Below are positions 51,805-64,000 of a stretch of 64,000 bases of DNA, piece by piece. The position numbers and the translations under genes were made by a program. Source of the stretch: Aquanectria penicillioides. Taxonomy: Eukaryota > Ascomycota > Sordariomycetes > Hypocreales > Nectriaceae. The notes beneath the pieces were generated by a model that did not search any database, was not told the DNA's origin, and worked only from the letters and a program-made list of their open reading frames with translations. The stretch is from contig PYIU01000011.1 in NCBI GenBank assembly GCA_003415625.1, positions 1,005,001 through 1,069,000 on the forward strand. Direction: 5' to 3'. The number at the start of each line of letters is the position of its first letter. The first letter of the stretch is position 1.

Positions 51805-54800
51805 TAAAGCTAATAGCTATATAGCTTATACTTATATATATAAGCTATATAAGCTATTGCTATATTTAATAAAGGCTAATGCCTATATATTAATAGTAGC
51901 TTTATAGAAGGGAATAGCTATAATAAGTATAGCTTAATTTAGTTTTACTATAGGTATATTATTAATATAAATTATAGAAAAAAAAGCTTTAGTAATTAAA
52001 GGCTAAGGCCATTTAAGCTAAAAGAAGGGCAATTTAAGTATACTTTTAAGCTATATCTATAGTTCTAACTATAGATCTTAATATTTATTTGCTTTATAAG
52101 CTGATTAATAGAGTTAATTATATAGCTATAGCTTTTAAGAGCTTAATAGCTATATTGCCTTCTTTAGTTAAAGGGGCTAAGGCTACTTAAAGATAGATAG
52201 CATTAAAAAGTAATAATATTAATAAATAGGGTTAGTCTTAATATAGATTTATATTAGCTAATATTAATAGAAAAGACTAAAGTTTAATATAACTCTTTAA
52301 GTAATAGCTTAAGCTTAAATAAAGCTAAAAAGAAATTAAAATAAAAAGGGCTTAAAGATAAAAAGAAAGATAGTAAAAAGAATAGCAAAAAGAATAAAAT
52401 AGATTTTATATTTTTAAAAAGAATATAAACTTAAAATAAATAGAGTTATTAAAATAAATAAATATAAATTAAATGCAGTAATAAATAAAAATAGAGTTTA
52501 AAACTAAAATAAAGCTAATATAAAAATTTAGCTATTAAAAGAGCAGGCTTTAATATATTATTTATATAATAGATTAGTTTTTTCTTTTTTTTAAAAGGGG
52601 TTTTTTTAAATATATTAACTTTTCTTTTAATAAAAAGGGTTAAAGTACTTAAATAAAAGAGTTATTAAATAGTAAGGGTAATATAAAAATAGGCATATTT
52701 TAAACTAAATATAGCTTAATAGCTAGCTTATAATATAGTATAATATATAAATAGGCTAGCTATTTAATAAAGCAATATATAATTTAAGCTTTAAATAAAT
52801 ATTACTTAAGCTTAAAAAGGTTATAAAATAGATTAAATAAAGTTTCCTTTTAGCTTAAGTAAAGTAGACAATATAATATAATATAGCTAACTATTTTAAT
52901 AGTATCTTTATATTAGTATTAAGGCATACTTATTTTAAGAATCTTTTTTTTAAAAAAGAAATCCCTAAAGTTTAATGCATTTTATTTATATTTAAATAAA
53001 TAAAGAGCTTTTATATTTCTTAAGTCCTTTATATAAATAAATAGTTTTCTTTTTTATATAAAGTAAAAAGATTTTAGCTATTTTTATTTTATTATTTATA
53101 TATTATTTATAAGATTTATATTTAGCTTATTTCTATTAATATTTTTAATTAATAAATTTTTAATTTTTAATTAACTTTTAATTTTTTTTATATTTTTTAT
53201 TAAAAAGCTAATTAATAAACTACTTTTTATATTTTTATATTAATTTATACTAAAAGCTATTATAGTAATAATAATAAATTTAATATATTATTAATATAAT
53301 TATAAAAAAAATAAGTTTTTTAATACTTTAAGCTTAAAGCTAGCCTTAAAATTAAATAAATTATTTATTAAAGTATATATTAATAAAGGGATTTTAAGCT
53401 TACTTTTTAATAATTTAATTAAAGTAATTTTATAGCCTCCCCTAATAATATAAAGGGCTTAAATCTATTTAATAAATAAGGATTTAGCAATTCCTTTTAA
53501 ATTATTATCCTTTTTTACTAAATAATAGTATATATTAATATTATAGGCAATTATAAATTTAATTATATATATATATATTATATAAGCAGCCTTAAAATTT
53601 ACTTTTTATATACTTACTATAAGGGCAATAAAGGCCTGCCTTTAGCACTTAAGTTTTCCTTTAAGCTTAAAGATATATAGGCCTTAAAGTAGCTTTTTAT
53701 ATAGCTATAACTTAAGGAAATAGTATAATTTTTATAGCTAAATTATATTATAGATAAAGATTAATTAAACTTAATGCCTTTAATATTAATAAAAGAAATA
53801 AAAAAGTTAGGCTTTAATAAATTTAAAAGTTATATTATTAATAAAGGCCTAAAATATATATACTATTTATATAGCTTTAAGTTAGGCTTAAATCTTTATT
53901 ATATCTTTTTTAAATAAAAATATATTTATATTATTAGTAAATTTAATTATTATAATTTTAAGAATTTCTTTAAGTGCTATATAAAGCCTTAATATAAATA
54001 AAATAAAAAGAATAAAAAAGAGTAATAATCTTTATAAAACTTTAGCTTTAATACTATAGAGTTTAAAAGATTTATTATTAAACTAAAGATATATTAAATA
54101 CTTAAATAAATAGCTAAAAAGCTAAATTAATAACTATTATAAATAGCCTTAATTGTAAAGAGTAGTAATAAGCCTTTTATAGTTAATTAAATTAAAAGCT
54201 ATAATAAAGTTTAATTAAAGAAATAATGCTATTTTATTATAGGCCTATATTATATATATTGCTTTTATTATAACTATAAAAATAAGCTTAATAAACCTTT
54301 AAAGTCTATTTTTTATTTAATTATTAAAAAGTATATTTAGGTTTTTAGCTACTATTACTATTTATTAAGCTATTATTAACTTTATTACTTTATTAATTAT
54401 ATTAAAAAAGAAAATAAATCTTTATTTAAATGCTATATATTTTTAGGCTATTATTTTATTTAATTTAAAAATAATAATAATAATTATATAATAAAAGCAA
54501 TATAAAAAATGCCTAAATGCAATATTTATATTAATAATAATAATAAAGGCTTTTAAAAAGGGCTTATTATATACCTTAAAGAAGCTAATTAAAAAACTAT
54601 TACTATTAAAAGCTTTTTATAATTAAAATTTAAAAAGTAAGTATATTAGTTTATAGAGTTTAATGCAGTTTTATATTAAGTTCTTAGCATTTTATAGCAT
54701 TTAGTCTATACCTATAGATTATATTATAAGGTCTATTATAATAAATTTAATATTTTAATTATTTACTTAAGGTTTAAAAAAGAAGCATTTTACTAATATA

Positions 54801-55970
54801 ATTGCCTTTTTAATATAGCTTATAGCTAAAGAATCTTACTTAAGGCAATTAAAAAAGGGAGCTATAGTAAAGCTAAAGTAATGCTACTTTAAAGTTATAT
54901 CTATTTCTTTAAATTCTAAAGTTTCTTTTAGCTGCTTATATCTTTCCCTATTTTAGCATTAAATAAAGTATTGCATTAAGCTACTTACTTAACTCTAGCT
55001 ATATAAGCCTTTTACTTATTGCTTGCTTTTTATAGTTTTAGCTAATTAGCTATTATACTATTATATTATATATATCTTTATATTTATTTAAATTAATAAA
55101 TAGCCTTTATAGTAGGCTAGTTCTATTAGTTATTATAGTTAGGCTTAAATTGCCTTTATATTAGGGTAGTATATTAAGCAATTTAATGCAGTCCTTAAAT
55201 TAGCTATTTAATTGCCTATTTTAACTATTATATAGAGATTATTTTATTAAAAGTTTAATAAAGGGTAACTTATACTTTAAGTTTAGCCTTTTTAAGGTTT
55301 ATTATATATTAATTAAATGCTATAGGCTAAAGATTTAATAGAAAGAAAGGCAATATATCTATAAAGAGCCTAATATATATTTACTATAGAATATAATTAA
55401 AGCTATTTAAGTTATAATTAAGGCCTAAATAAATAATATAGCTATTTTTTAAGGCTTAAATTAAATTAAAGGTATTATTTTTAGTATTGCTTATTTTTTA
55501 GATTATTATTCTATAAGGGGTTATTAAGGCTATATTTAGCTATTATATCTTTATTAAAAAGGTTAAGCTATATAAAGTAGTTTTACTATAGCAATTTTAA
55601 ATTAAATAGTATAAATTAAAGTCTTTAACTATAATTATTTAAAGGGCTAAAGTAAGGCTAGCTAAAGTATATATTGCTTTTAAATTTCCCTTACTTTTTA
55701 AAGGATTATATACTATAATTATTTTATATAATAATGCTTAAAAATAATATTAGCCTAATCTTCTTTAGCCTAATAGATTTAAGTTTTTAGTCTATATTAT
55801 TTATATATATAAAGAGCTATATAGCTTAAGTAATAAATTATAATATAGTTTAATCTTTTAGGGTTTATTAAGGCATTAATTCTTTAGTTTTTAGCTAATT
55901 TTAAAAGTATAATTAAATAAATTTATTATAGGTATATAGCATTTAATAGATTAACTTAAAGCAATAATAT
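51805..55970 (-). pseudogene. LINE-2 ORF2 (endonuclease and RT), broken
   Basis: Collinear with LINE-1 ORF2 in reverse. RT active site FTNN at 53,941-53,930, followed by INIF. Gyp-1 cuts the 3' end at the position equivalent to about 14,935 in LINE-1. Boundary with ORF1 is approximate. Confidence 0.72.
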
Positions 55971-57327
55971 ATATTTTAGAATAAAACCTATATTAATTAA
56001 ATATAAATAAAGGGATTAATTTAATAAATAGTAGCAATAAAGTATAAGCACTAAAGGAAGGGAAAGTATTAAATAAAGTATAGCATTATTTATTTATAGA
56101 GCCTAAAAGTTAGCTAACTCTTTTAATAGAGAGAGAAGCTATAAAAAGAGAGTTTTTAAAAAAGCTATTTTATTATATATAAAGGATATTTTACTATATT
56201 AAAGTATATTCTTGATATTTTATTAATTATTTATAATATTCTTCTTTTATATAGATTTAATGCTTTTTTACTATAAAATAGATATAGCTTTAGGCTAAAT
56301 AATCTCTATAGTATAAAGTGCAATAATAGGGGATTTCTCTCTTTTTAATAAAGCAATTATTATATATTAAGCTACTATATTAACTATAGATTAAGGTAAA
56401 TTAATAGTTTTTTATAATATAGCTATACTTATAGTATTAAAAGCATTAAATAGATTTTAATCCTTTATTAAAAGGTTTATAATTATAAAGTTTAATATTA
56501 AAAAGTAGCCTATTATTATATAGGCTATTAGCTTCTTTAATTAATAGAATATAAAGAATTAAATTTATATTTATTATAATGCTATTTTAGGCTTAAGTAA
56601 GCTTTATTTTATTAACTTTTAAAGTATTAGCATTATTAATAGTTTTAATAAGTTTATTTATATTATTAAAGATAAATTTTATTTAAATTCCTTTTATTAA
56701 AATAGTAAAAATTAAAAAAGTTAAAAGGGTATTATTTTTAAATATAATAGCTATTTATTCTTTTTTATAAAAGGCTTTAGTCTATTTTAAGATAAAAAAG
56801 ATAAAAATTATATCTCTATTAAAAAGACAATATATTGCAATTATATAGAAGTTACTATAGGCTTAATTTACTATTTATATAGTTTCTATTAAAATGCAAT
56901 TTTTAATATTTTTAAAGGTATCTTTAGTATAAATAGTAACTTTATACTTAATATAACTATATATTATATATTTATTAGTTTTAGTATTTATAGATATAAG
57001 GCTATATAAAAGAACTAATATATAAAACTATTATATTAGCTAAAAAGAAAAGAAGCTTAAGTTAGCTAAAGCAGCTATTATTACTATAATAATAGCAATT
57101 ATTATAGTAGTAGTAATTTTATTAATAAGTCTCTTTTTAGAGGTTATATTAGTCTTAAAGGAAAGGTAAAAATGCATTTTATATGCATTAATATAGGTTT
57201 AAAATACCTTTTAAACCACTTTAAGGAAGTAAAATAGAATAATTTTAGTAATAGCTTTATAGGCTTTTTTATCTTTATTAATTATAAGGCTTTTATTAGC
57301 TTCTATTGCTTTATCCATTTTAGGCAT
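55970..57327 (-). pseudogene. LINE-2 ORF1, start codon retained
   Basis: ATG at 57,327-57,325 opens MPKMDKAIEANKSLIINKD and a lysine-rich N-terminus. The zinc knuckle lies near 56,452-56,410 with the same Cys/His-to-Tyr losses as LINE-1. Downstream stops break the frame. Confidence 0.68.
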
Positions 57328-57562
57328 ACTGCTATACTAGCTAATAGTAAAAAGGGGATTGTATTAACTGTTTTTAATGCTATATCTTTTTAAATTAATA
57401 ACTATTAAAAGGGCTATAGTATTAGCGCTATGCTTTAAATGCACTATTGTATTTAGGGGTAGCTTAGTATAAGGAATTAATTAATTATAGTTTTAAATAT
57501 TTTAAAGGTAGTTTAAGATAGCTATAAGCAGTTGTAAGTTTAAGGGTAAAGAGGTTATTATA
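57328..57562 (-). promoter_or_regulatory. LINE-2 5' UTR
   Basis: Matches the LINE-1 5' UTR (9,194-9,426) in reverse, ending at about 57,562 where the match stops (AACCTCTTTACCC against AACCTTTACCC). Confidence 0.5.
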
Positions 57563-57942
57563 TAATTATTATTACTTTATTTAAATTATAAAAGCTATAA
57601 TTATTATATAATAATAAATAGTATAATATATTTATTTATTAATATTTAATATATTTTAAAAATAAATAATATTTTTATATTATATAAATAAAAATATAAT
57701 AATATTTATATAAAAACTCTTTAATATTATAATAAACTTAATATATATTTTTTAAATTAATATTAAATTATATTTTTATTTAATTAAAAAAGAATAATAA
57801 TTTATAATAACATTAATATTTTAAATAATATAAAGTTTTTATAAATCTTTATATAATTTATTAAATCTTAAAATTTAAATAATTACTTTTTAAGTTATAT
57901 ATAATAGTATTTTTAAAATACTTTTATTATTTTAATATATAT
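57563..57942. other. 380-bp extremely AT-rich spacer between two LINEs
   Basis: Nearly pure A and T with scattered C/G. It does not match the expected continuation of Cop-B1 by eye. Probably the old target DNA of LINE-2 and LINE-3. No feature seen. Confidence 0.5.
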
Positions 57943-58242
57943 ATATTTATTTATTTATTAATACTCTATAGATCTATAAGGTAAATAGTACTTCTATACT
58001 ATATAAATAAAGGAAAAAACTATATTAATAGAATAAAAACCTTTATTTAATACAATATTAAACCTAATATAAGTCCCCTATAGAAGAGCATTAGATTAAA
58101 AGTTAGTTTAGTACTATTACTAAAATATTTTATTTACCTAATTGTAGGGTTAGTAAGTAAAGTAAAAGTAAGGCCTGCAATAGGCCTAGATTGCCTATAT
58201 TATAGGCCTATTATAAGGAGTAGGGTGCTATTTTAGCGCTAT

Positions 58243-58270
58243 TAGCTAGCGGCCAGCTAGCTGCTAGCTA
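58243..58270. repeat. 28-bp near-palindrome in LINE-3 3' UTR
   Basis: Counterpart of 15,644-15,671: TAGCTAGCGGCCAG then CTAGCTGCTAGCTA. Imperfect only near the centre. Confidence 0.8.
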
Positions 58271-58639
58271 TTTAAATGCTATTATTATTATTTCTTAATC
58301 TTTATAGGTATATTTAATTCCTTTTCTTTTCTTTCTTTTTATATATCTCTATAAGAGCTTTTTATTGCCTTTAAGTATATACTTTATTAATGCATTATTT
58401 ATATAAAATACCTAATTTATATAAATGCTAATTGCTATTTTTATTGCTATTTTATATTAATTATATATAGCTAAAAATAATAACTATAATAATAATAATA
58501 ATAATAATAATATAATAATAATAATAATAATAATAGTAGTATATATTTAATATAGCTATAAATAGTATTCTTGCTAATATTAGTAAATATTAAGACGCTA
58601 AGCTAGCTGCATTAAGGCAGGGGGTGCTATACTAACCCT

Positions 58640-61600
58640 AAGGGCAGTGTGGGATCTGCCCTATTCTATATGCATTATATAAATAGCAAAAGATAGAAAG
58701 AATAGTCTATATTAAGACTAGGCCAATATATAGTTTCTATCCTTTATAGCTATAAGAAACTAACTGTTAATAGATGCTAAGGCTAGCAGCTATATAGCTT
58801 ATGCCTATATGCATAAGCTATATAAGCTACTGCTATACTTAATAGAGGCTAATGCCTATATATTAGTAGTAGCTTTATAGAAGGGAATAGCTATAATAAG
58901 TATAGCTTAATTTAGTTTTACTATAGGTATAATATTAATATAGATTATAAAAGAAGGAGCTCTAGCAGTTAGGGGCTAAGGCTACTTAAGCTAAAAGGAA
59001 GGCAACTTAAGTATACTCTTAAGCTATATCTATAGTTCTAATTATAGGTTTTAGTGCTAATTAGCTCTATAAGCTAATTAATAGAGTTAATTATATAGCT
59101 ATAGCTTTTAAGAGCTTAATAGCTATATTGCCTTCTTTAGTTAAAAGGGCTAAGGCTACTTAAAGATAGATAGTGCCTAAAAGCAATAGTAATAATAAAT
59201 AGTATTAATTTTAGTATAGGTTTATATTGGCTAATATTAATAGTAAAGATTAAAGTTTAATATAACTTTTTAAGCAATAGCTTAAGCTTAAGTAAAGCTA
59301 GAGAGGGATTAAAGTAAGGGGGGCTTAAAGATAAAAGGAATAAAGGGGAGAATAGTAAAAAAGAAAATAAAAAGGGAAATAGTAAAAAAAATAAAATAAA
59401 TCTTATATTTCCTAAAAAGAATATAAACTTAAAGTAAATAGTATTATTAAAATAAGCAAATATAGATTAGGTATAGTAATAAATAAAAGTAGGGTTTAAA
59501 TAGGGCTAAAGTAGAGATTTAGCCATTAGGGGGGGTAGGCTTTAATATATTATTTATATAGTAGGTTGGTTTTTTCTCCCTTTTAAAGGGAGTTTTTTTA
59601 AATGCATTAACTTCCCTTTTAATAAAGGGGTTAAAGCGCTTAAATAAAAGAGTTACTAAAAGGTAAGGGCAATATAAAAGCAGGCATATCCTAAATTAAA
59701 TATAGCTTAATAGCTAGCTTATAGTATAGTATAATATATAAATAGGCTAGCTACTTAATAAAGCAGTATATAGTTTAGGCTTTAGATAGATATTACTTAA
59801 GCTTAAAAAGGTTATAGAATAGATTAAATAAAGTTTCCCTTTAGCTTAAATAAAGTAGGCAGTATAGTATAATATAGCTAATTATTTTAATAGCATCTTT
59901 ATATTAGCATTAGGGTATACTTACCTTAAAAACCTTTCTTTAAAAAAGAAAACTTTAGAGTTTAATGCATTCTATTTATATTTAAATAAGTAAAAAGCTT
60001 TTATATTTCTTAAGTCCTTTATATAGGCAAATAGTCTTTTTCTTTATATAAAGTAAAAAGATTTTAATTACCTTTATTCTATTATTAATATACTATTTAT
60101 AAAACTTATATTTAGTTTATTTTTATTAATGCCTTTAATTAGCTAATATTTAATCCTTAATTAACTTTTAATTTTCTTTATATTCTCTATTAAAAAGCTA
60201 ATTAATAAGCCACTTTTTATATTTCTATATTAATTTATACTAAAAGCTATTATAGCAATAATAGTAAATTTAATACATTATTAATATAATTATAAAAAGA
60301 ATAAGTCTCTTAATACCTTAAGTTTAAAGCTAGCCTTAAAATTAAATAAGTTATTTATTAAGGTATATATTTAATAAAGGGATTTTAAGCTTACTTTCTA
60401 GCAGTTTAATTAAAGTAGCTTTATAGCCTTCCTTAATAGCATAAAGGGCTTAAGTCTATTTAATTAATAGAGCTTTAGCAATCTCTTTTAAATTACTGCC
60501 CCTTTTTATTAAGGAATAGTATATACTAGCGCTATAAGTAATTATAAATCTAATTATATATATATATATTATGCAGGCAGCCTTAAGGTTTACTTTCTAT
60601 ATACTTACTATAAAGATAGTAAGGGCCTGCCTTTAGCACTTAAGTTTTCCCTTAAGCTTAAAGATATATAGGCCTTAAAGCAGTTTTCTATATAGCTATA
60701 ATCTAAAGAAATAGTATAATTCCTATAGTTAAATTATATTATAGGTAAGGATTAGTTAAACTTAATGCTTTTAGTATTAATAAAAAAAATAAAAAAGTTA
60801 AGCCTTAATAGATTTAAAGGTTATACTATTAATAAAGGCCTAAAATATATATACTATTTATATAGTTTTAAGTTAGGCTTAAGTCTTTATTATATCTCTT
60901 TTAAATGCAAGTATATTTATATTATTAATAAATTTAACTATTATAATTTTAGGGATTTTATTAAGCACTATATAAAGCCTTAATATAAATAGAATAAAAA
61001 GAATAGAGAAAAGCAGCAATCCCTATAGGACTTTAGCTTTAATGCTATAAGGTTTAAAGGACTTACTATTAAACTAAAGGTATACTAAATGCTTAAATAA
61101 ATAGCTAAAAAGCTAAACTAATAACTATTATAGATAGCCTTAATTATAAAGGGTAGCAATAAGCCTTTTATAGTTAATTAAATTAAAGGCTATAGTAAAG
61201 TTTAATTAAAGAAGTAATACTATTTTACTATAAGCCTATACTATATATATTGCTTTTATTATAACTATAAGGGCAAGCTTAATAGACTTTTAAAGCCTAT
61301 TCTTTATTTAACTATTAGAAAGTATATTTAAGTTTTTAGCTATTATTGCTATTTATTAAGCTATTATTAACTCTATTACTTTATTAATAATACTAAAAAG
61401 GGAGATAGATCTTTATTTAAATGCTATATATTTTTAGGCTATTATTTGATTTAATTTAAAAATAATAATAGTAATTATATAGTAAAAGCAATATAAAAAG
61501 TGCCTAAATGCAATACTTATATTAATAATAGTAATAAAGGCTTTTAGAAAGGGCTTATTATATACTTTAAGGAAGCTAGTAAAAAAGCTATTGCTACTAA

Positions 61601-62960
61601 AAGCTTTTTATAATTAGATTTTAAAGAATAAGTATATTAATTTATAGAGTTTAATATAATTCTATATTAAGTCCTTAACATTCTATAGCATTTAATCTAT
61701 ACCTATAGATTATATTATAAGGTTTATTATAATAGATTTAATATCTTAATTATTTACTTAAGGTTTAAAGAAAAAGCATTTTATTAATATAATTGCCTTT
61801 TTAGTATAGCTTATAGCTAAGAAATCTTGCTTAAAGTAATTAAGGGAAGGGAGCTATAATAAAGCTAAGGCAATACTACTTTAGAGTTATATCTATCTTT
61901 TTAAGTTCTAAAGTTTCTTTTAGCTATTTATACCTTTTTTTATTTTAGCTTTAAATAGAGTATTGCATTAAGCTATTTACTTAGCCCTAACTATATAAGC
62001 CTTTTACTTATTGCTTACTTTTTATAGTTTTAGCTAATTAACTACTATACTATTATATTATATATATCTTTATATTTATTTAAGTTAATAAATAGCCTTT
62101 ATAATAGGCTAATCCTATTAATTATTGCAGTTAGGCTTAAGTTACCTCTATATTAAGGTAGTATATTAAGCAATTTAATACAGTCCTTAAGTTAGCTATT
62201 TAATTGCCTATTTTAACTATTATATAAAGGTTATCTTACTAAAAGTCTAATAAAGGGTAACTTATACTTTAAGTTTAGCCTTCTTAAGGTTTATTATATA
62301 TTAATTAAATGCTATAGGCTAAAGGTCTAATAGAAAAGAAAGCAATATATCTATAAAGGGCCTAATATATATTTACTATAGGATATAGTTAAAGCTATTT
62401 AAATTGTAATTAAGGCCTAAATAAATAATATAGCTATTCTTTAAGGCCTAAATTAAATTAAGGGTATTATTTTTAGTATTACTTGCTTTTTAAGTTACTA
62501 TTCTATAAAGGGTTATTAAGGCTATATTTAGCTATTATATCTCTATTAAAAAGGTTAGGCTATATAAAGTAGTTTTACTATAGCAATCCTAAATTAAATA
62601 ATATAAATTAAAGTCTTTAACTATAATTATTTAAAAGGCTAAAGTAAGGCTAGCTAAAATATATATTACTCTTAAGTTTCCCTTACCTCCTAAAGGATTA
62701 TATATTGCAATTATTTTTATATAGCAATAATTAAAATTAATATTAGCCTAATCTTCCTTAGCCTAATAGATTTAAGTTTTTAATCTATATTATTTATATA
62801 TATAAAGAGCTATATAGCTTAAGTAATAGATTATAATATAGTTTAATCTTTTAGGGTTTACTAAAGTATTAATCCTTTAATTTTTAGCTAATTCTAAAAG
62901 TGCAATTGCATTATATTTATTATAGGCATATAGTGCCTAATAGATTAACTTAAGGCAATA
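58640..62960 (-). pseudogene. LINE-3 ORF2, broken
   Basis: RT active site FINN at 60,932-60,921 followed by INI. Domain order as in LINE-1. The 72-codon plus-strand ORF at 60,765-60,983 lies opposite this site and is a shadow. Boundaries approximate. Confidence 0.72.
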
Positions 62961-64000
62961 ATATATATTTTAAAATAGAATCTATATTAATTAAATATAA
63001 ATAAAAGGATTAATTTAATAAATAATAGCAATAAAGTATAGGCATTAAAGAAAGGGAAAGCATTAAATAAAGTATAGTATTATTTATTTATAAAGCTTAA
63101 AAGTTAGCTAACTCTTTTAATAAAGAGAGGAGCTATAAAGAAAGGGTTCCTAAAGAAGCTATTCTATTATATATAGGGGATATTTTACTATATTAAAGTA
63201 TATTCTTTATATTTTATTAATTGTTTATAGTATTCTTTTTTTATATAGGTTTAATGCTTTTTTACTATAAAATAAATATAGCTTTAAGTTAAATAGTCTT
63301 TATAGCATAAAGTATAATAGTAAGGGATTTCTCCCTTTTTAATAGAGCAATTATTATATATTAAGCTACTATATTAGCTATAAATTAAAATAGATTAGCA
63401 GTTTTTAGTAATATAGCTATATTTATAGTATTAAAAGCATTAAATAAATTTTAATCTTTTATTAAAAGGTTTATAATTATAGAGTTTAGCATTAAGGAAT
63501 AGCCTATTATTATATAGGCTATTAGCTTCTTTAATTAATAGAATATAAAGGATTAAATTTATTTTTATTATAGTACTATTTTAGGCTTAAGTAGGCTTTG
63601 CTTTATTAACTCTTAAGGTATTAGCATTATTAATAGTTTTAATAAGTTTATTTATATTATTAAGAATAGATTTAATTTAAATTCCCTTTATTAAAATAGT
63701 AAAGGTTAAAAAAGCTAAAAAGGTATTATTTTTAAATGCAATAACTATTTATTCTTTTTTATAAAAGGCTTTAGCCTATTTTAAGGTAAAGAAAATAAGG
63801 ACTATATTTTTATTAAAAAGGCAATATACTATAACTATATAGAAGTTACTATATATTTAGTTTATTACTTATATAGTTTCTATTAAAGTGCAGTTTTTAA
63901 TATTTTTAAGGGCATTTTTAATATAAATAGTAATCTTATACTTAATATAGCTATATATTATGCACTTATTAATTTTAGTATTTATAGATATAAAGCTATA
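62960..64000 (-). pseudogene. LINE-3 ORF1, partial and broken
   Basis: Continues to the window edge; the zinc-knuckle segment is near 63,452-63,410. The start codon lies outside the window. Confidence 0.6.

Larger units (their letters stand above)
57943..64000 (-). mobile_element. LINE-3, Tad-like LINE running off the window
   Basis: Starts on the left with its TTTA-type tail and terminal palindrome (57,963-57,982) and is collinear with LINE-1 in reverse. Position 64,000 corresponds to about 9,742 in LINE-1, so roughly 550 bp of its 5' end is missing. It is uninterrupted and less damaged than LINE-2, and served to verify the two LINE-2 insertion sites. Confidence 0.88.

Overview
The window looks like nuclear DNA of a filamentous ascomycete (Pezizomycotina). 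Two compartments meet at about position 6,113. The first 6.1 kb has ordinary base composition. From there to the end the DNA is extremely AT-rich, CpG is almost absent, and every retroelement frame carries C-to-T / G-to-A damage. That is the signature of repeat-induced point mutation (RIP), a fungal genome defence. No intact host gene was found in the window.

Left compartment (1-6,112): a 20-bp tandem repeat; two small TIR elements with TA target duplications (MITE-1, 161-715; MITE-2, 3,438-4,096); a broken gene for a secreted protein made of three ~55-residue repeats ending in Lys-Arg (808-1,404, minus), which resembles a Kex2-processed repeat precursor; and one weak unidentified ORF (4,462-4,839, minus). 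The rest holds nothing I recognise.

Right compartment (6,113-64,000): a nest of dead transposons. The joins can be read from matching target-site duplications and by comparing each interrupted copy with an uninterrupted relative. A copia fragment (Cop-B1, 6,113-6,640) abuts the 3' tail of a Tad-like LINE (LINE-2, minus strand, pieces at 6,641-6,706, 26,086-26,911 and 51,805-57,562). Inside LINE-2 sits a copia element, Cop-B2 (6,707-26,085, minus). Inside Cop-B2 sits another copia element, Cop-A1 (7,102-20,654, plus). Inside Cop-A1 sits LINE-1 (9,194-15,965, plus). LINE-2 is interrupted a second time by a chromodomain Ty3/gypsy element, Gyp-1 (26,912-51,804, minus). Gyp-1 is split between protease and reverse transcriptase by an unclassified ~10-kb element, Unk-1 (31,192-41,354), and by a second copy of Cop-A (Cop-A2, 41,360-48,084, plus) at the right edge of Unk-1. 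After a 380-bp spacer comes LINE-3 (57,943 to beyond the window, minus).

None of the transposons can be active: coding frames are full of TAA/TAG, zinc-knuckle Cys/His codons have become Tyr, and the reverse-transcriptase Asp-Asp pair is Asn-Asn in every copy where I located it. The broken repeat-precursor gene, the unclassified element Unk-1, the uneven RIP between paired LTRs and the palindromes conserved in the LINE 3' regions are the parts most worth a second look.
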